Below are positions 17,312-25,373 of a DNA stretch of 51,959 bases, piece by piece. The notes below the pieces were generated by a model, which made no database searches, was not told where the DNA came from, and saw only the letters and a program-made list of their open reading frames with translations. Each line of letters starts with the position of its first letter. Positions within the stretch are counted from its first letter, which is position 1. The position numbers were made by a program, and so were the translations under genes. The stretch is taken from contig NZ_AZGE01000009.1 of NCBI RefSeq assembly GCF_001434465.1, positions 1-51,959 on the forward strand, read 5' to 3'. This DNA comes from Limosilactobacillus oris DSM 4864. GTDB taxonomy: Bacteria; Bacillota; Bacilli; Lactobacillales; Lactobacillaceae.

Positions 17312-17347
17312 TAAAAACGGGAGCCCACATGACCTGGACTCCCGTTT
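17312..17347 (-). terminator. Leader terminator 2 of the tryptophan-type ABC operon
   Basis: Minus-strand hairpin with arms AAACGGGAG and CTCCCGTTT followed by TTATTT, ending about 22 bases before the first gene's ATG. Its loop CATGTGG is complementary to CCACATG in the 3' arm of terminator 1, so the two structures may be alternatives. Confidence 0.8.
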
Positions 17348-17356
17348 CGCTGGGCA

Positions 17357-17389
17357 AAATAAAAGTCCGCATGTGGATCCATGCGGACT
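17357..17389 (-). terminator. Leader terminator 1 of the tryptophan-type ABC operon
   Basis: Minus-strand hairpin AGTCCGCATG/CATGCGGACT around GATCCA, followed by TTTATTTT. It lies between the leader ORF and terminator 2. Being upstream of the structural genes and downstream of a short ORF, it fits transcription attenuation. Confidence 0.85.
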
Positions 17390-17462
17390 GAATGATTGCA
17401 AAATCAGCCGGCACAGATGCAATCTGCTTTTCAGGTTGCATCCATGACGAATCAACCTGAAA

Positions 17463-17513
17463 CTACCGGCTTTGCCAACGGTTAATTTGCTTGTTGAACT
17501 GATTTTGCTTCAT
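17463..17513 (-). CDS. Trp-codon leader peptide of the ABC importer operon
   Basis: A 16-residue ORF, MKQNQFNKQINRWQSR, begins eight bases after GGGAG and about 25 bases after the transcription start expected from the promoter. The single Trp codon is the fourth sense codon from the TAG stop. The codons after it (GCAAAGCCGG) can pair with CCGGCTGATTTTGC about 60 bases downstream (with a bulge), competing with hairpins there. A ribosome slowed at the Trp codon would change that folding before the two terminators. This is the layout of a ribosome-sensing attenuator. No family was recognised. Confidence 0.65.
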   Translation of the reverse strand: MKQNQFNKQINRWQSR

Positions 17514-17545
17514 TAAACTTACTCCCTTGTTAGTAATTGTTTTTT

Positions 17546-17574
17546 AGTATAGCTAAGCGGCCTGGCCCTGTCAA
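17546..17574 (-). promoter_or_regulatory. Promoter of the tryptophan-type ABC operon
   Basis: Consensus TTGACA (17569-17574), 17-base spacer and TATACT (17546-17551) on the minus strand. Such a strong promoter fits control by attenuation rather than by activation. Confidence 0.92.
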
Positions 17575-17619
17575 TAGAAAATATTAAAATCTTCTCATTT
17601 TGTTGGCGAACCCGATGAA

Positions 17620-17649
17620 TTGCTGGTACCAGGCCGGCTGTGATACTAT
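17620..17649 (+). promoter_or_regulatory. Promoter of ABC-F gene
   Basis: TTGCTG (17620-17625), 18-base spacer, TACTAT (17644-17649) on the + strand, divergent from the ABC operon promoter. Confidence 0.5.
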
Positions 17650-17685
17650 GAAAATAAGAGCTTGATAGACATAAAGGAGAAAAGA

Positions 17686-19230
17686 ATGGCAGTTTTAGAT
17701 GTCGAAGGGCTGACGATGAGTTATGCCGATAAAAAACTCTATGAAGACGCCAGCTTCCAGTTGGAAAAACACGAACACATGGGGATTGTTGGTCAAAACG
17801 GGGCCGGCAAGTCAACATTGATTAAAATTTTGATTGGTAAGGTCCTCCCGGTCGAGGGGGCGGTCAAGTGGCAAAAGGGAGTCAAGATTGGCTACCTGGA
17901 CCAGTACGTGGATATTCCCAAGGGGATGACCCTGATTCAGTTTCTCCACACGGCCTTTGCCAACCTATACGAATTGAACGACCGGATGAATAAGCTGTAT
18001 GAGGACTACGCTACGAAGATGGACGACAGCCTGCTGGCCCGGGCCGGCCGCATCCAGGAGCAGCTTGATGCCAATAACTTCTACGACATTGAAACTGAAA
18101 TCGAGCGGGTCATGAACGGTTTGGGCTTGACTGAAATCGGCAAGGACCACGTGGTGTCTGAGATGAGTGGCGGCCAGCGTTCCAAGATTATCCTGGCGAA
18201 GATGCTGCTGGAAAATCCGGACGTTATCCTTCTTGACGAACCGACCAATTACCTGGACACTGCCCACATCGAATGGCTGATTGACTACCTCAACCAGTAC
18301 CAGGGGGCCGCAATGATTATTTCCCACGACTACGACTTCCTTGAACGGGTCACCAACACGGTCTGTGACGTCTCCTTTGGCAAGATTACCAAGTACCGGG
18401 GAAGCTTCCAACAGGCGATGCGGCAAAAGGAAGAACGCAAGGAGGCTCAGGAGCGGGAATACGAAAAGCAGCAGGTCGTAATTGAAAAGGCTGAACGGTT
18501 CATTCGGAAAAACAAGGCCGGCTCCAAGTCGACGATGGCCAAGTCCCGGGAAAAGATGCTGGCACGGATGAAAAAGACCGATCCGCCAGCTGACAACCTC
18601 AAGGCGACCTTTCACTTTCCGTATGAGAATACCGGTTCGGCGAACGCCCTGCGGGTCAACGAACTCTCCGTTGGTTATGGGCGGCCCCTGCTGGCCCCGG
18701 TGACCTTCTCCATGACGATGGGGGAGAAACTCCTTTTTACCGGTTTCAATGGGGTCGGCAAGTCAACGCTGATTAAGTCAATCCTGAAAAAGATTCCGGC
18801 ACTCGCGGGGAAGGCCAGCTTCTCACCATCCGCGAAGGTTAACTACTTCGACCAGGACCTGGAATGGGATGATCCCCAGCTTACCCCCTTGCAGACAATT
18901 CAAAATATGTTTCCGACGATGCAGCCGCGGACGATTCGGACGAAATTGGCCCGGGCCGGGATTAACGCCGCCAATACGATGAAGCCCCTCCACCAGCTTT
19001 CCGGTGGTGAACAGACGAAGGTCAAGCTGGCAATCTTGGAATTGACCCCTTGTAACTTCCTGATTATGGATGAACCGACCAACCACCTGGATGATGAAAC
19101 CAAGGAGGGCCTTAAAAAAGCACTCCAGGAATTCCCGGGCAACCTGATTCTGGTCAGTCACGAGGAGAGTTTCTACACCGGTTGGCTGGATAAAATTTTA
19201 AATGTTGAAAAACTGAGCTTAAAGAACTAG
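17686..19230 (+). CDS. ABC-F family ribosome-associated ATPase
   Basis: Soluble twin-ATPase protein of 514 residues without membrane segments, as in translation factors and antibiotic-protection proteins of the ABC-F family. Domain 1 has GQNGAGKST and MSGGQRSKI with LLDEPTNYLD; domain 2 has GFNGVGKST and LSGGEQTKV with IMDEPTNHLD. The charged linker (about 240-310) is the tRNA-contacting region in the family. Start is ATG 17686, after AAGGAGA; the longer reading from 17662 precedes that site. Most like the housekeeping YkpA/YfmM-type members; a resistance role is not indicated. The CmpB-type gene follows after ten bases. Confidence 0.9.
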   Translation: MAVLDVEGLTMSYADKKLYEDASFQLEKHEHMGIVGQNGAGKSTLIKILIGKVLPVEGAVKWQKGVKIGYLDQYVDIPKGMTLIQFLHTAFANLYELNDRMNKLYEDYATKMDDSLLARAGRIQEQLDANNFYDIETEIERVMNGLGLTEIGKDHVVSEMSGGQRSKIILAKMLLENPDVILLDEPTNYLDTAHIEWLIDYLNQYQGAAMIISHDYDFLERVTNTVCDVSFGKITKYRGSFQQAMRQKEERKEAQEREYEKQQVVIEKAERFIRKNKAGSKSTMAKSREKMLARMKKTDPPADNLKATFHFPYENTGSANALRVNELSVGYGRPLLAPVTFSMTMGEKLLFTGFNGVGKSTLIKSILKKIPALAGKASFSPSAKVNYFDQDLEWDDPQLTPLQTIQNMFPTMQPRTIRTKLARAGINAANTMKPLHQLSGGEQTKVKLAILELTPCNFLIMDEPTNHLDDETKEGLKKALQEFPGNLILVSHEESFYTGWLDKILNVEKLSLKN

Positions 19231-19240
19231 GAGGCCCAAC

Positions 19241-20017
19241 ATGCCCTACACACTTTCGGAAGTGATTGTGCTCTTCTTTACCTATTCCGTCGTTGGCTGG
19301 CTGTGGGAGACAGCCTATTGTTCGATTAAGGACCACCAGTATGCTTACCGGGGATTTTTGTTTGGCCCTTACTGCCCGGTCTACGGTTTTGCCGTCACCA
19401 CGATTCTGATTACGACCTACCGAGTGCGGGATAACGTTATCCTCCTATTTATTGTGGGGATGATTGTCGCCAGCGTCTTTGAATACGTTGCCAGCCTCTT
19501 TTTAGAAAAGGTGTTTCACATGAAACTATGGGACTACTCAGACCTGTGGGGGAACCTGCAGGGCCGGATTGCACCCCAGATCTCCCTTTTCTGGGGAATT
19601 GGGGTGGTTATCCTCGTCCGCTACATCCAACCCTTCATTCAACGGGTGATTAATTGGGAGGAAGGCTGGACCCATGGAATGCTCGCCCTACTGATTGTTG
19701 TGGGGATGGGAACTGATACTGTGCTGACGATGATCAGTATCAAGCACTTCCACATGACCACCAAGCAGTGGGACCAGCGGATCAACGCCTTTCAAGAGCA
19801 GCTGCGGGAGCGGGTCAAAAAGGCCCTGCCAGAGGAGCGGCAATTGCGGCGCCACCAGTTGGAGCACTGGGACCAGACCTTTGTTGACCACCTCCAAAAG
19901 CACCCTGGGACCGCGTTGAGCTGGAATGAGCGGCGGATGATTAAGAGCTTCCCGAAGATGAAGGTTTTGGACGCCAAACGGTTTAATAAGGTCAAGCAGC
20001 ACCTATCGAATAAGTAG
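19241..20017 (+). CDS. Membrane protein of the putative ABC transporter type IV (CmpB) family
   Basis: A 258-residue protein with four to five hydrophobic segments in the first 170 residues, and a basic, charged C-terminal tail. The opening VVGWLWETAYCS and RGFLFGPYCPVYGFA match the widespread family PF06541, named ABC_trans_CmpB although its function is not established. AGGAGG overlaps the stop of the ABC-F gene, so the two are co-translated. No ATPase partner other than the ABC-F protein is nearby, and ABC-F proteins do not normally pair with permeases. Confidence 0.8.
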   Translation: MPYTLSEVIVLFFTYSVVGWLWETAYCSIKDHQYAYRGFLFGPYCPVYGFAVTTILITTYRVRDNVILLFIVGMIVASVFEYVASLFLEKVFHMKLWDYSDLWGNLQGRIAPQISLFWGIGVVILVRYIQPFIQRVINWEEGWTHGMLALLIVVGMGTDTVLTMISIKHFHMTTKQWDQRINAFQEQLRERVKKALPEERQLRRHQLEHWDQTFVDHLQKHPGTALSWNERRMIKSFPKMKVLDAKRFNKVKQHLSNK

Positions 20018-20128
20018 TTTCTGTGCTTATTTTGCGAAGATTCCCTAAAACTTCCGTTGGAGTGCTCGTATCAACGCTCACTGGTTCTTATAATGGGAAA
20101 AAGAATCAGACGAGGGGAGAGGGCGGCA

Positions 20129-20722
20129 ATGCAAATTAAGCGCAAGCCTCTAATTATCGGGACACTCATCAGTGGGATTCTGCTAGTCCTGCTGGTGGTG
20201 GGACTCTACCAGCTGCATACTCAGCAGCAGCCGCAACGTGAGCGCCACTCGACCGACATTACGGTCCAGCAGTTTATCAAACAGGTGGCCCCGGCAGCCC
20301 AGCGGGAACAGAAAAAGTACCACATCCCGGCAAGCATCACGATTGCCCAGGCGGGATTGGAATCCGACTGGGGCCGGAGCAAGCTGGCGGCGAAGTATAA
20401 TAACCTTTTTGGTATCAAGGCGAACGGCAAGAGTAACCGGGTGCGGATGTACACGACAGAAAACGTGAATGGCAAGACGGTGAAGGTCAAGCAATACTTT
20501 CAAACCTATAATAGCTGGGCTGCATCAATCAACGCCCACACCCAACTGATTGTCAACGGGACGAGTGATAATCACGCGCGTTTCAGGGCGGTCCAAACGG
20601 CCAAGACATACCGGCAGGCAGCACTGGCCTTGCAAACCGGCGGCTATGCAACGGATCCGGATTACGCCAGCAAGCTGATTTACGCGATTAAGAAATTTAA
20701 GCTAGCACAATATGATAAGTAG
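20129..20722 (+). CDS. Membrane-anchored GH73-type N-acetylglucosaminidase
   Basis: Peptidoglycan hydrolase candidate of 197 residues. One membrane anchor (residues 8-27) leads to an extracellular domain from about 45. SITIAQAGLESDWGRSKLA carries the catalytic Glu of the glucosaminidase (FlgJ/AtlA-type) domain, and NLFGIKA and GGYATDPDYASKL are further hallmarks. There are no LysM or other wall-binding repeats. Start is ATG 20129 behind GAGGGGAGAGGG; the longer reading from 20057 has no ribosome site and covers the TATAAT -10 box at 20089-20094. Likely trims wall glycan during growth or separation. Confidence 0.88.
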   Translation: MQIKRKPLIIGTLISGILLVLLVVGLYQLHTQQQPQRERHSTDITVQQFIKQVAPAAQREQKKYHIPASITIAQAGLESDWGRSKLAAKYNNLFGIKANGKSNRVRMYTTENVNGKTVKVKQYFQTYNSWAASINAHTQLIVNGTSDNHARFRAVQTAKTYRQAALALQTGGYATDPDYASKLIYAIKKFKLAQYDK

Positions 20723-20732
20723 AAAAAGGGGA

Positions 20733-20880
20733 GACAGAGGTCATTTATGACTTCGTCTTTCGACCCGCAGCTAGCCCTGTGGCGAACCCCCGCGAGCACA
20801 AACAGAGGTCTAAAGTTCGGCTTAGTCGAGCTTTAGACCTCATTTGATTTTTTACTTAGTAATGTTACTTCTACGCTCTT
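20733..20880 (-). repeat. Intergenic structured repeat, family 2, copy C (inverted)
   Basis: On the minus strand this matches the 25190-25370 unit. Its core hairpin (20805-20841, 37 bases) has arms GAGGTCTAAAG and CTTTAGACCTC around the conserved CTCGACTAAGCCGAA. Flanks TTTGTGC, CTAGCTGCG and GACGAAGTCATAAATGAC are shared. It lies between convergent genes (glucosaminidase and BrnQ) and may act as a terminator. Confidence 0.7.
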
Positions 20881-20888
20881 TCGCTGCG

Positions 20889-22268
20889 TTAATTTAACTC
20901 AGTACCTTCGTCGGTTGCATGTTGCCGGCGGAAGTGGTGGCAGACAAGCCCAACGGCCAGGCCTGCCAGCGCTGGTACGAGCCAGGAAAGACCCATGCTA
21001 GCAAGTGGCAGGGTGCTGCGCCAGCCGGCTACCACCTGTCCAAAGTGACTGGCACTGACGACTGCTGGAAAGGCAACTACCATATCGCCAAGTGCTGGAA
21101 CAACGGTGAACAGTACGACGAAGAAGTAGACAACCCCATCCCGGTGGAAGAGCGGCGAGCTGACCGATAGCAGGATTAGAACCATCGAGAGCGGGTAGAG
21201 GAACATTAGCATTGGCGTTGACCAGGCAATGATTTGATCCAGACCGAAGTTTGCTGTTAGAAATGAAGCGAGGCAGCTGAGGGCCAGCCAAGCGTGGTAG
21301 CTGACCTTAGGGAAGTGCTTGTGGAAGTCCTGGGCAAAGGCGGCCACCAGGCCTACCGCGGTGGTTAAACAAGTTACGGTCAGGAGAAAGGCAAGGACAA
21401 CCTGACCAAAGGCACCGGCATAGGCGTTGACCAACTGGTTAAAAGCGACCCCACCATCGGCGGAAACTTTAAACCGTCCCAGGGACATGGCGCCCATCAG
21501 GATTAAGAGCAGGTAGATCAGCCCGATGCCGCTTACCGCAAGGACCCCGGACTTAGCGACTACCCTGGAAACATCCTTGGCCTGGCGCTGACCCATCGAA
21601 CGAACAGCGGTAACGACGGTGACCCCAAAGGCGAGGCCGGCGAGGGCGTCCATCGTGTTATAACCCTCCAAGAAACCGTTGGTGACGGCATTGTGGACGT
21701 AGGCACTGGTAACCGGTGCACTAGCGGGGTTCCCCAGCGGATTGGCAAAGGCCACGACAAAGACGAGGAAGAGGAGCGCCAAAAAGACGGGGTTTAGGAC
21801 CTTGCCGACGTTAGCCAGGATCTGGTTTTCCTTGTAGGAGAAGAGAAAGGCGGCTAAGAAGAAAAGCGCCGAGAAGAGGAGCAGTGCCCAGCCCTGAGCA
21901 ACTTTTGGCAGGAACGGGGCGACCCCAACGGTAAAGGAGACGGTTGCAGTCCGCGGGGTTCCAAAGAGGGGACCAATCGTGGCGTGAATCAATACCATGA
22001 AGACGAGGGCAAAGGCCGGCCCGAGCGGCAGGCCGATGTCATAGACCCCTTCGGCCCGGGTAACGGCGACGGCGAGGACCGATAGTAGCGGCAGCAAGAC
22101 CCCGGTTACTAAGAAGCCCAGGGCGGCCGGAGCCCAGTTGGCCCCGGCCAGCTGACCGAGGTGCAGGGGGAAAATCAAGTTTCCGGCACCGAAGAAGAGC
22201 CCGAACAATAGTGAGGCAACGATCAAATATTGCTTGAATGATAAACGAGGTGATGTTAAATCACGCAT
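20889..22268 (-). CDS. brnQ: Branched-chain amino acid:cation symporter
   Basis: LIVCS-family transporter of 459 residues with twelve hydrophobic segments, taking up isoleucine, leucine and valine with Na+ or H+. The N-terminal LLFGLFFGAGNLIFPLHLGQ is the family signature, and the GPLFGTPRTATVSF segment (about 108-121) is also conserved. CTAGGAGGGATTTACC precedes the ATG. It forms a single-gene unit behind a T-box; that leader's likely Ile codon fits the function. Confidence 0.95.
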   Translation of the reverse strand: MRDLTSPRLSFKQYLIVASLLFGLFFGAGNLIFPLHLGQLAGANWAPAALGFLVTGVLLPLLSVLAVAVTRAEGVYDIGLPLGPAFALVFMVLIHATIGPLFGTPRTATVSFTVGVAPFLPKVAQGWALLLFSALFFLAAFLFSYKENQILANVGKVLNPVFLALLFLVFVVAFANPLGNPASAPVTSAYVHNAVTNGFLEGYNTMDALAGLAFGVTVVTAVRSMGQRQAKDVSRVVAKSGVLAVSGIGLIYLLLILMGAMSLGRFKVSADGGVAFNQLVNAYAGAFGQVVLAFLLTVTCLTTAVGLVAAFAQDFHKHFPKVSYHAWLALSCLASFLTANFGLDQIIAWSTPMLMFLYPLSMVLILLSVSSPLFHRDGVVYFFVVLFTVVPALGDMVVAFPAVVSASHFGQVVAGWRSTLPLASMGLSWLVPALAGLAVGLVCHHFRRQHATDEGTELN

Positions 22269-22314
22269 GGTAAATCCCTCCTAGGATAAAATAATGGCAA
22301 TTATTCTGATCCAA

Positions 22315-22600
22315 TAAAAAAGTCCCTTAACCAACTTACATTGGTTAAGGGACGCCGTGGCGTGGTACCACCCTTTATTCAGGCCGTTCTCCGGCCTCTT
22401 CACGTACGGCTAATAAGCGATACGCTGACACGATAATGGGTGTACCCACCTAATCTTACTGGATTTTAAGATTAGGACTCGAAAGTGATTTTCAGTCGAA
22501 TGTTAACCGATCCCCTCACACCTCACGGGACTCGCTGCCGGTAACAGACAACCTACTCTTCTTTCTCATTGCGATCAGATAATTAAAATGTTGCTTATTA
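22315..22600 (-). promoter_or_regulatory. T-box riboswitch of brnQ, probably isoleucine
   Basis: Minus strand T-box GGGTGGTACCACGCC (22359-22373) precedes a terminator, GTCCCTTAACCA paired with TTGGTTAAGGGAC and a U-run (22315-22353). In stem I, CTGAAAATCACTTTC offers ATC followed by A as the specifier, the isoleucine codon. Upstream on the same strand a TTGACA -35 lies at about 22622-22627 with AT-rich -10 candidates near 22600-22607. Low Ile-tRNA charging should turn on uptake. Confidence 0.93.
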
Positions 22601-22640
22601 TTTTAACCATAGTCTAATGATTGTCAATAGGAATTTTAAA

Positions 22641-23891
22641 TTAATCCATTTTTTCACTCGCAGCTGCATAGGCAGGGTCGCCATTTAATGCCCGGCCAAT
22701 TGCCCGTTCAACCCCCGTATTCGAAGTGACGTTAGCAATGGCCAGGGGCTTCTCATAACGTTTAGCGTGGTGGTTAGCCAGCTGGCTAATCCGGTGGTGG
22801 ATTGCATCAATGCAGACCACGACGATATCAGCATTGCGAATCTCCCGCTTGAGAGTGGAGGAGGAAACTTTTTCTTCTGCAGAGGCGTCGAGGCCGTGAA
22901 AGACCCCGTGGTGCTTGGTGATGACCGGCTTGAGACCCTGCACCTTATCCCGGACCCCGGTAATCACGAGGACGGTCCGCTGCTTTAGGTCGTAGTCAAG
23001 TTTCTTTTCATAATCATGCCGTGGGTGGGCGACCTTCTTGACCTGCTTGGGCTTGACCGGTTGCTTAGTAGTGTCGTAGTCGCTTTTTTCGTGGATCCAG
23101 CGAATCGCACCATCAGCGGCATCCCTTAGGCCGTTGTCACGGTCGTAGTAGGCGTAGTCGATAACCATTCCCGCCTTGAGGTTCCGTCCAGGATACTTGA
23201 AGGGGTCCACAACGATCGTGTTTTCCGGTGCCTGGTCGAGGAGTGAGTTCTTCTTTAGGGTGCTGCTGATTTGGAGAACATCCGAACCGGGAACCGGCTT
23301 GAGTTCCGCGTATTCAATCACCGTTACTTTTTCTGGCTGGTAGTCAGGCAGCTGGTCGCCGGTTACACGGCGGATGGTGGGCAGTCCCCGGACCCGTTGC
23401 TGGGGGTCGACTTCAACGATATCACCGTCGTTAACCGCAAAGGGCAGTCGGTGGAGTAGCGTTTCCGAGTAGTAGTGGTGGTTGATTTCCGCACCGCTTA
23501 GCTTTCGGTGAACGATGTAGCGGTTGTCGGCGGCCAGGCGTTCCTCAGGGGTGATTTCCTGGGGAGCAGCTGCCGTTTGGGCTTGGCTGACGGTCGGCCG
23601 CTGATTTTCTTCCTGGGTGTCGGTCGCGGGGCCGGTCAGCAGTGATTTCAACTGGCGCTTGCTATTTTCAGGCAGTGGCTGGTTGGCCGGGTGAACCTGG
23701 TGCTGGTGGAACCGGGGCTTGGTCTGGCGCGGCTGGCCGCTAACGGCCGGGGACACGGGAACCTCTGCATAGTGGTTGAGGACGTGGACAATGGTGGTCA
23801 GGCTGCGGAGGGTCTGTGTCAGACTAGCTGGATCCGCACTGGTGTTATTCAGCAGGTCAATCAGTTCCTGCCGGTAATCATATATTTTCAT
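22641..23891 (-). CDS. DUF2325-domain protein of unknown function
   Basis: A soluble 416-residue protein. The C-terminal third (from VLVITGVRDKVQGL near 310 to the end) is a DUF2325 domain: a small alpha/beta fold with DIVVVCIDAIHHRIS and a kept VTSNTGVERAIGRAL tail. The middle (145-300) is beta-rich; residues 45-135 are Gln/Pro-rich and probably disordered. The domain's role is not established; it often sits at the end of longer proteins in Firmicutes. The ATG follows AAAGGA at ten bases. It is alone on its strand and diverges from the DHH gene. Confidence 0.75.
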   Translation of the reverse strand: MKIYDYRQELIDLLNNTSADPASLTQTLRSLTTIVHVLNHYAEVPVSPAVSGQPRQTKPRFHQHQVHPANQPLPENSKRQLKSLLTGPATDTQEENQRPTVSQAQTAAAPQEITPEERLAADNRYIVHRKLSGAEINHHYYSETLLHRLPFAVNDGDIVEVDPQQRVRGLPTIRRVTGDQLPDYQPEKVTVIEYAELKPVPGSDVLQISSTLKKNSLLDQAPENTIVVDPFKYPGRNLKAGMVIDYAYYDRDNGLRDAADGAIRWIHEKSDYDTTKQPVKPKQVKKVAHPRHDYEKKLDYDLKQRTVLVITGVRDKVQGLKPVITKHHGVFHGLDASAEEKVSSSTLKREIRNADIVVVCIDAIHHRISQLANHHAKRYEKPLAIANVTSNTGVERAIGRALNGDPAYAAASEKMD

Positions 23892-24036
23892 GATGACATG
23901 GTCCTTTCAAAAAGCTGATTACCTCAATCATACCAATTTGTGCCGGACCTGTCAGTTAATCCGCTGGCCGGTTCAGCGGTCCGGGATAAAAAATTGTATA
24001 ATGAGCTTAAATAAATTTAATAAGGTGGACATGAAC

Positions 24037-25113
24037 ATGGTCAAACGGTTAATTAAACTTTTCTCACATAATGATTTAGATGGCTTTGGCGCGCCAATGC
24101 TCCTCCAGGCAGTTCAGCCAACGATGTTTGGGGATGTCGAGTTTGACATGACCAACTGCGGTGCGGGGCGGATCGATGACGAATTTGCCCGCTGGCTGCG
24201 GAGCCCAGAGGCCGGCCGCTTTACGGACGTCTACATCATGGATATGACCCCGGATAGCGACTACACCTTCCAACAGCTGAATGCCAATTTTGCCAACCAC
24301 TGGCTGGTGTTTGACCACCACGAGAGCGAGGCCGGCTTGCGGCAAAAGTACGCCGCCAATAGCGTGGTGCCAGCCAATCCGCAGGTGAACCCAAGTGCGG
24401 CCAGCTTAGCCTGGGACTGGCTGACCCAGCAGCCCCACTTTGCTGACCTGCCAGCAGAGCGGCGGCAGGAACTAGCCTACCTGGTGGAATTAATCCGGGC
24501 TTACGATACCTGGGACTGGCAAAACGACCCGGAGATGGCCGACGAGGAACGGACCGCAGCTGACGAGCTGGACCAGCTCTTCTGGTTCTACCCCTTGCAA
24601 GATTCGGCTTCCTTTGTGGCGGATGTTTTCGCGGCCGGCTGGGAAAAGTACCACGCGGCTAACCAATTGCTGATCCGGACCCTGAATGAGCGGCGGGCGA
24701 AGTACCTCAAGAGCCACCTCAAGGATGTCCTGAAAACCGAATTAGACGGGCACCAATTTGGCATCGTCTACGCGAGTGATTACAAGTCGGAGATTGCCCA
24801 CGCGCTTTTGGAACAGCATCCGGATGTGGAGGCCGCTCTGGTGATCAGCCCGGTCAGCGTTTCCCTCCGGAGTAACGGCAAGCTGGACGTGGCTAAATTT
24901 GCTGAAAAATACTTTGGCGGTGGTGGTCACGCTGATGCTGCCGGGGGCCGGCTAAACGTTAACCCGGTCAAGGTCGGGGAACAGGCAGTCGCTGATGACT
25001 TGGCCCAGACGATTGAGAACCAGCAGGAGGAGCACAAGCAAGAAGAGAGCACCCTGGCCGATAATTTAGACCCGGCGGTAGCTGCCAAGATGGCGGCACT
25101 TTTTAAGAAATAG
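24037..25113 (+). CDS. DHH-family phosphoesterase (NrnB-like oligonucleotide hydrolase)
   Basis: Mn-dependent phosphodiesterase of 358 residues. Motifs in order: HNDLDGFGAP (metal Asp, near 9-18), DMTPDSD, the signature FDHHESE (near 92-98), and the DHHA1-type tail FGGGGHADAAGGRL (near 289-302). Relatives (NrnB, and cNMP or pApA hydrolases) degrade short oligoribonucleotides or cyclic-nucleotide products; which one is not readable. Start is ATG 24037, eight bases from AGGTGG; ATG 24031 is too close, and the much longer reading from 23890 overlaps the neighbour's start. A TATAAT at 23997-24002 may be its -10. Confidence 0.87.
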   Translation: MVKRLIKLFSHNDLDGFGAPMLLQAVQPTMFGDVEFDMTNCGAGRIDDEFARWLRSPEAGRFTDVYIMDMTPDSDYTFQQLNANFANHWLVFDHHESEAGLRQKYAANSVVPANPQVNPSAASLAWDWLTQQPHFADLPAERRQELAYLVELIRAYDTWDWQNDPEMADEERTAADELDQLFWFYPLQDSASFVADVFAAGWEKYHAANQLLIRTLNERRAKYLKSHLKDVLKTELDGHQFGIVYASDYKSEIAHALLEQHPDVEAALVISPVSVSLRSNGKLDVAKFAEKYFGGGGHADAAGGRLNVNPVKVGEQAVADDLAQTIENQQEEHKQEESTLADNLDPAVAAKMAALFKK

Positions 25114-25189
25114 GAAGTGCTGAGAGCCACGTACTGGGCGTAGGACTGGAGTAGTTGGCACGAAGGATAATAGTTAAGAACTAGTAAGA

Positions 25190-25370
25190 GAGGCTGTGAC
25201 ATAAGTACTATTACTTAGATAAAAGACGAACAGCGCAGTACACAAAGGGGCTTCAGTGCTCGGCAAAGCCGAACTCTGAAGCCCTCTTTGTGCTTTCTAA
25301 AGACTAGCTGCGCGTCGACGGGGGCGTGAAGACGAAGTCATAAATGACTTCTGTCACGTTCCCTCGTTGC
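25190..25370 (+). repeat. Intergenic structured repeat, family 2, copy A
   Basis: The core hairpin at 25248-25284 has arms GGGCTTCAG/CTGAAGCCC around TGCTCGGCAAAGCCGAACT, extended outward by CACAAAG/CTTTGTG. Downstream come GACTAGCTGCGCGTCGACGG and a palindrome GAAGTCATAAATGACTTC. Two further copies (29183, and 20733 inverted) keep the 37-base core length and change arm bases in pairs. It lies between the convergent DHH and DUF421 genes. Confidence 0.75.
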
Positions 25371-25373
25371 TCG

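Noticed and set aside
17229-17441. A 70-codon frame in the Trp leader starting at ATG 17441
   Set aside because: It runs through both terminator hairpins and past the start of the binding-protein gene in another frame, and has no ribosome site. The 16-codon ORF has a good one.
19241-20017. ABC-F ATPase plus CmpB-type membrane protein as one ABC transporter
   Set aside because: ABC-F proteins act on ribosomes and do not pair with permeases; adjacency alone is not evidence for a transporter.
20057-20128. N-terminal extension of the glucosaminidase
   Set aside because: It includes the TATAAT -10 sequence and lacks a ribosome site. The ATG at 20129 directly precedes the membrane anchor.
23890-24036. 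N-terminal extension of the DHH protein
   Set aside because: The extra 49 residues overlap the neighbour's start and are unlike the family; ATG 24037 has AGGTGG at eight bases and starts with the typical metal-site region.
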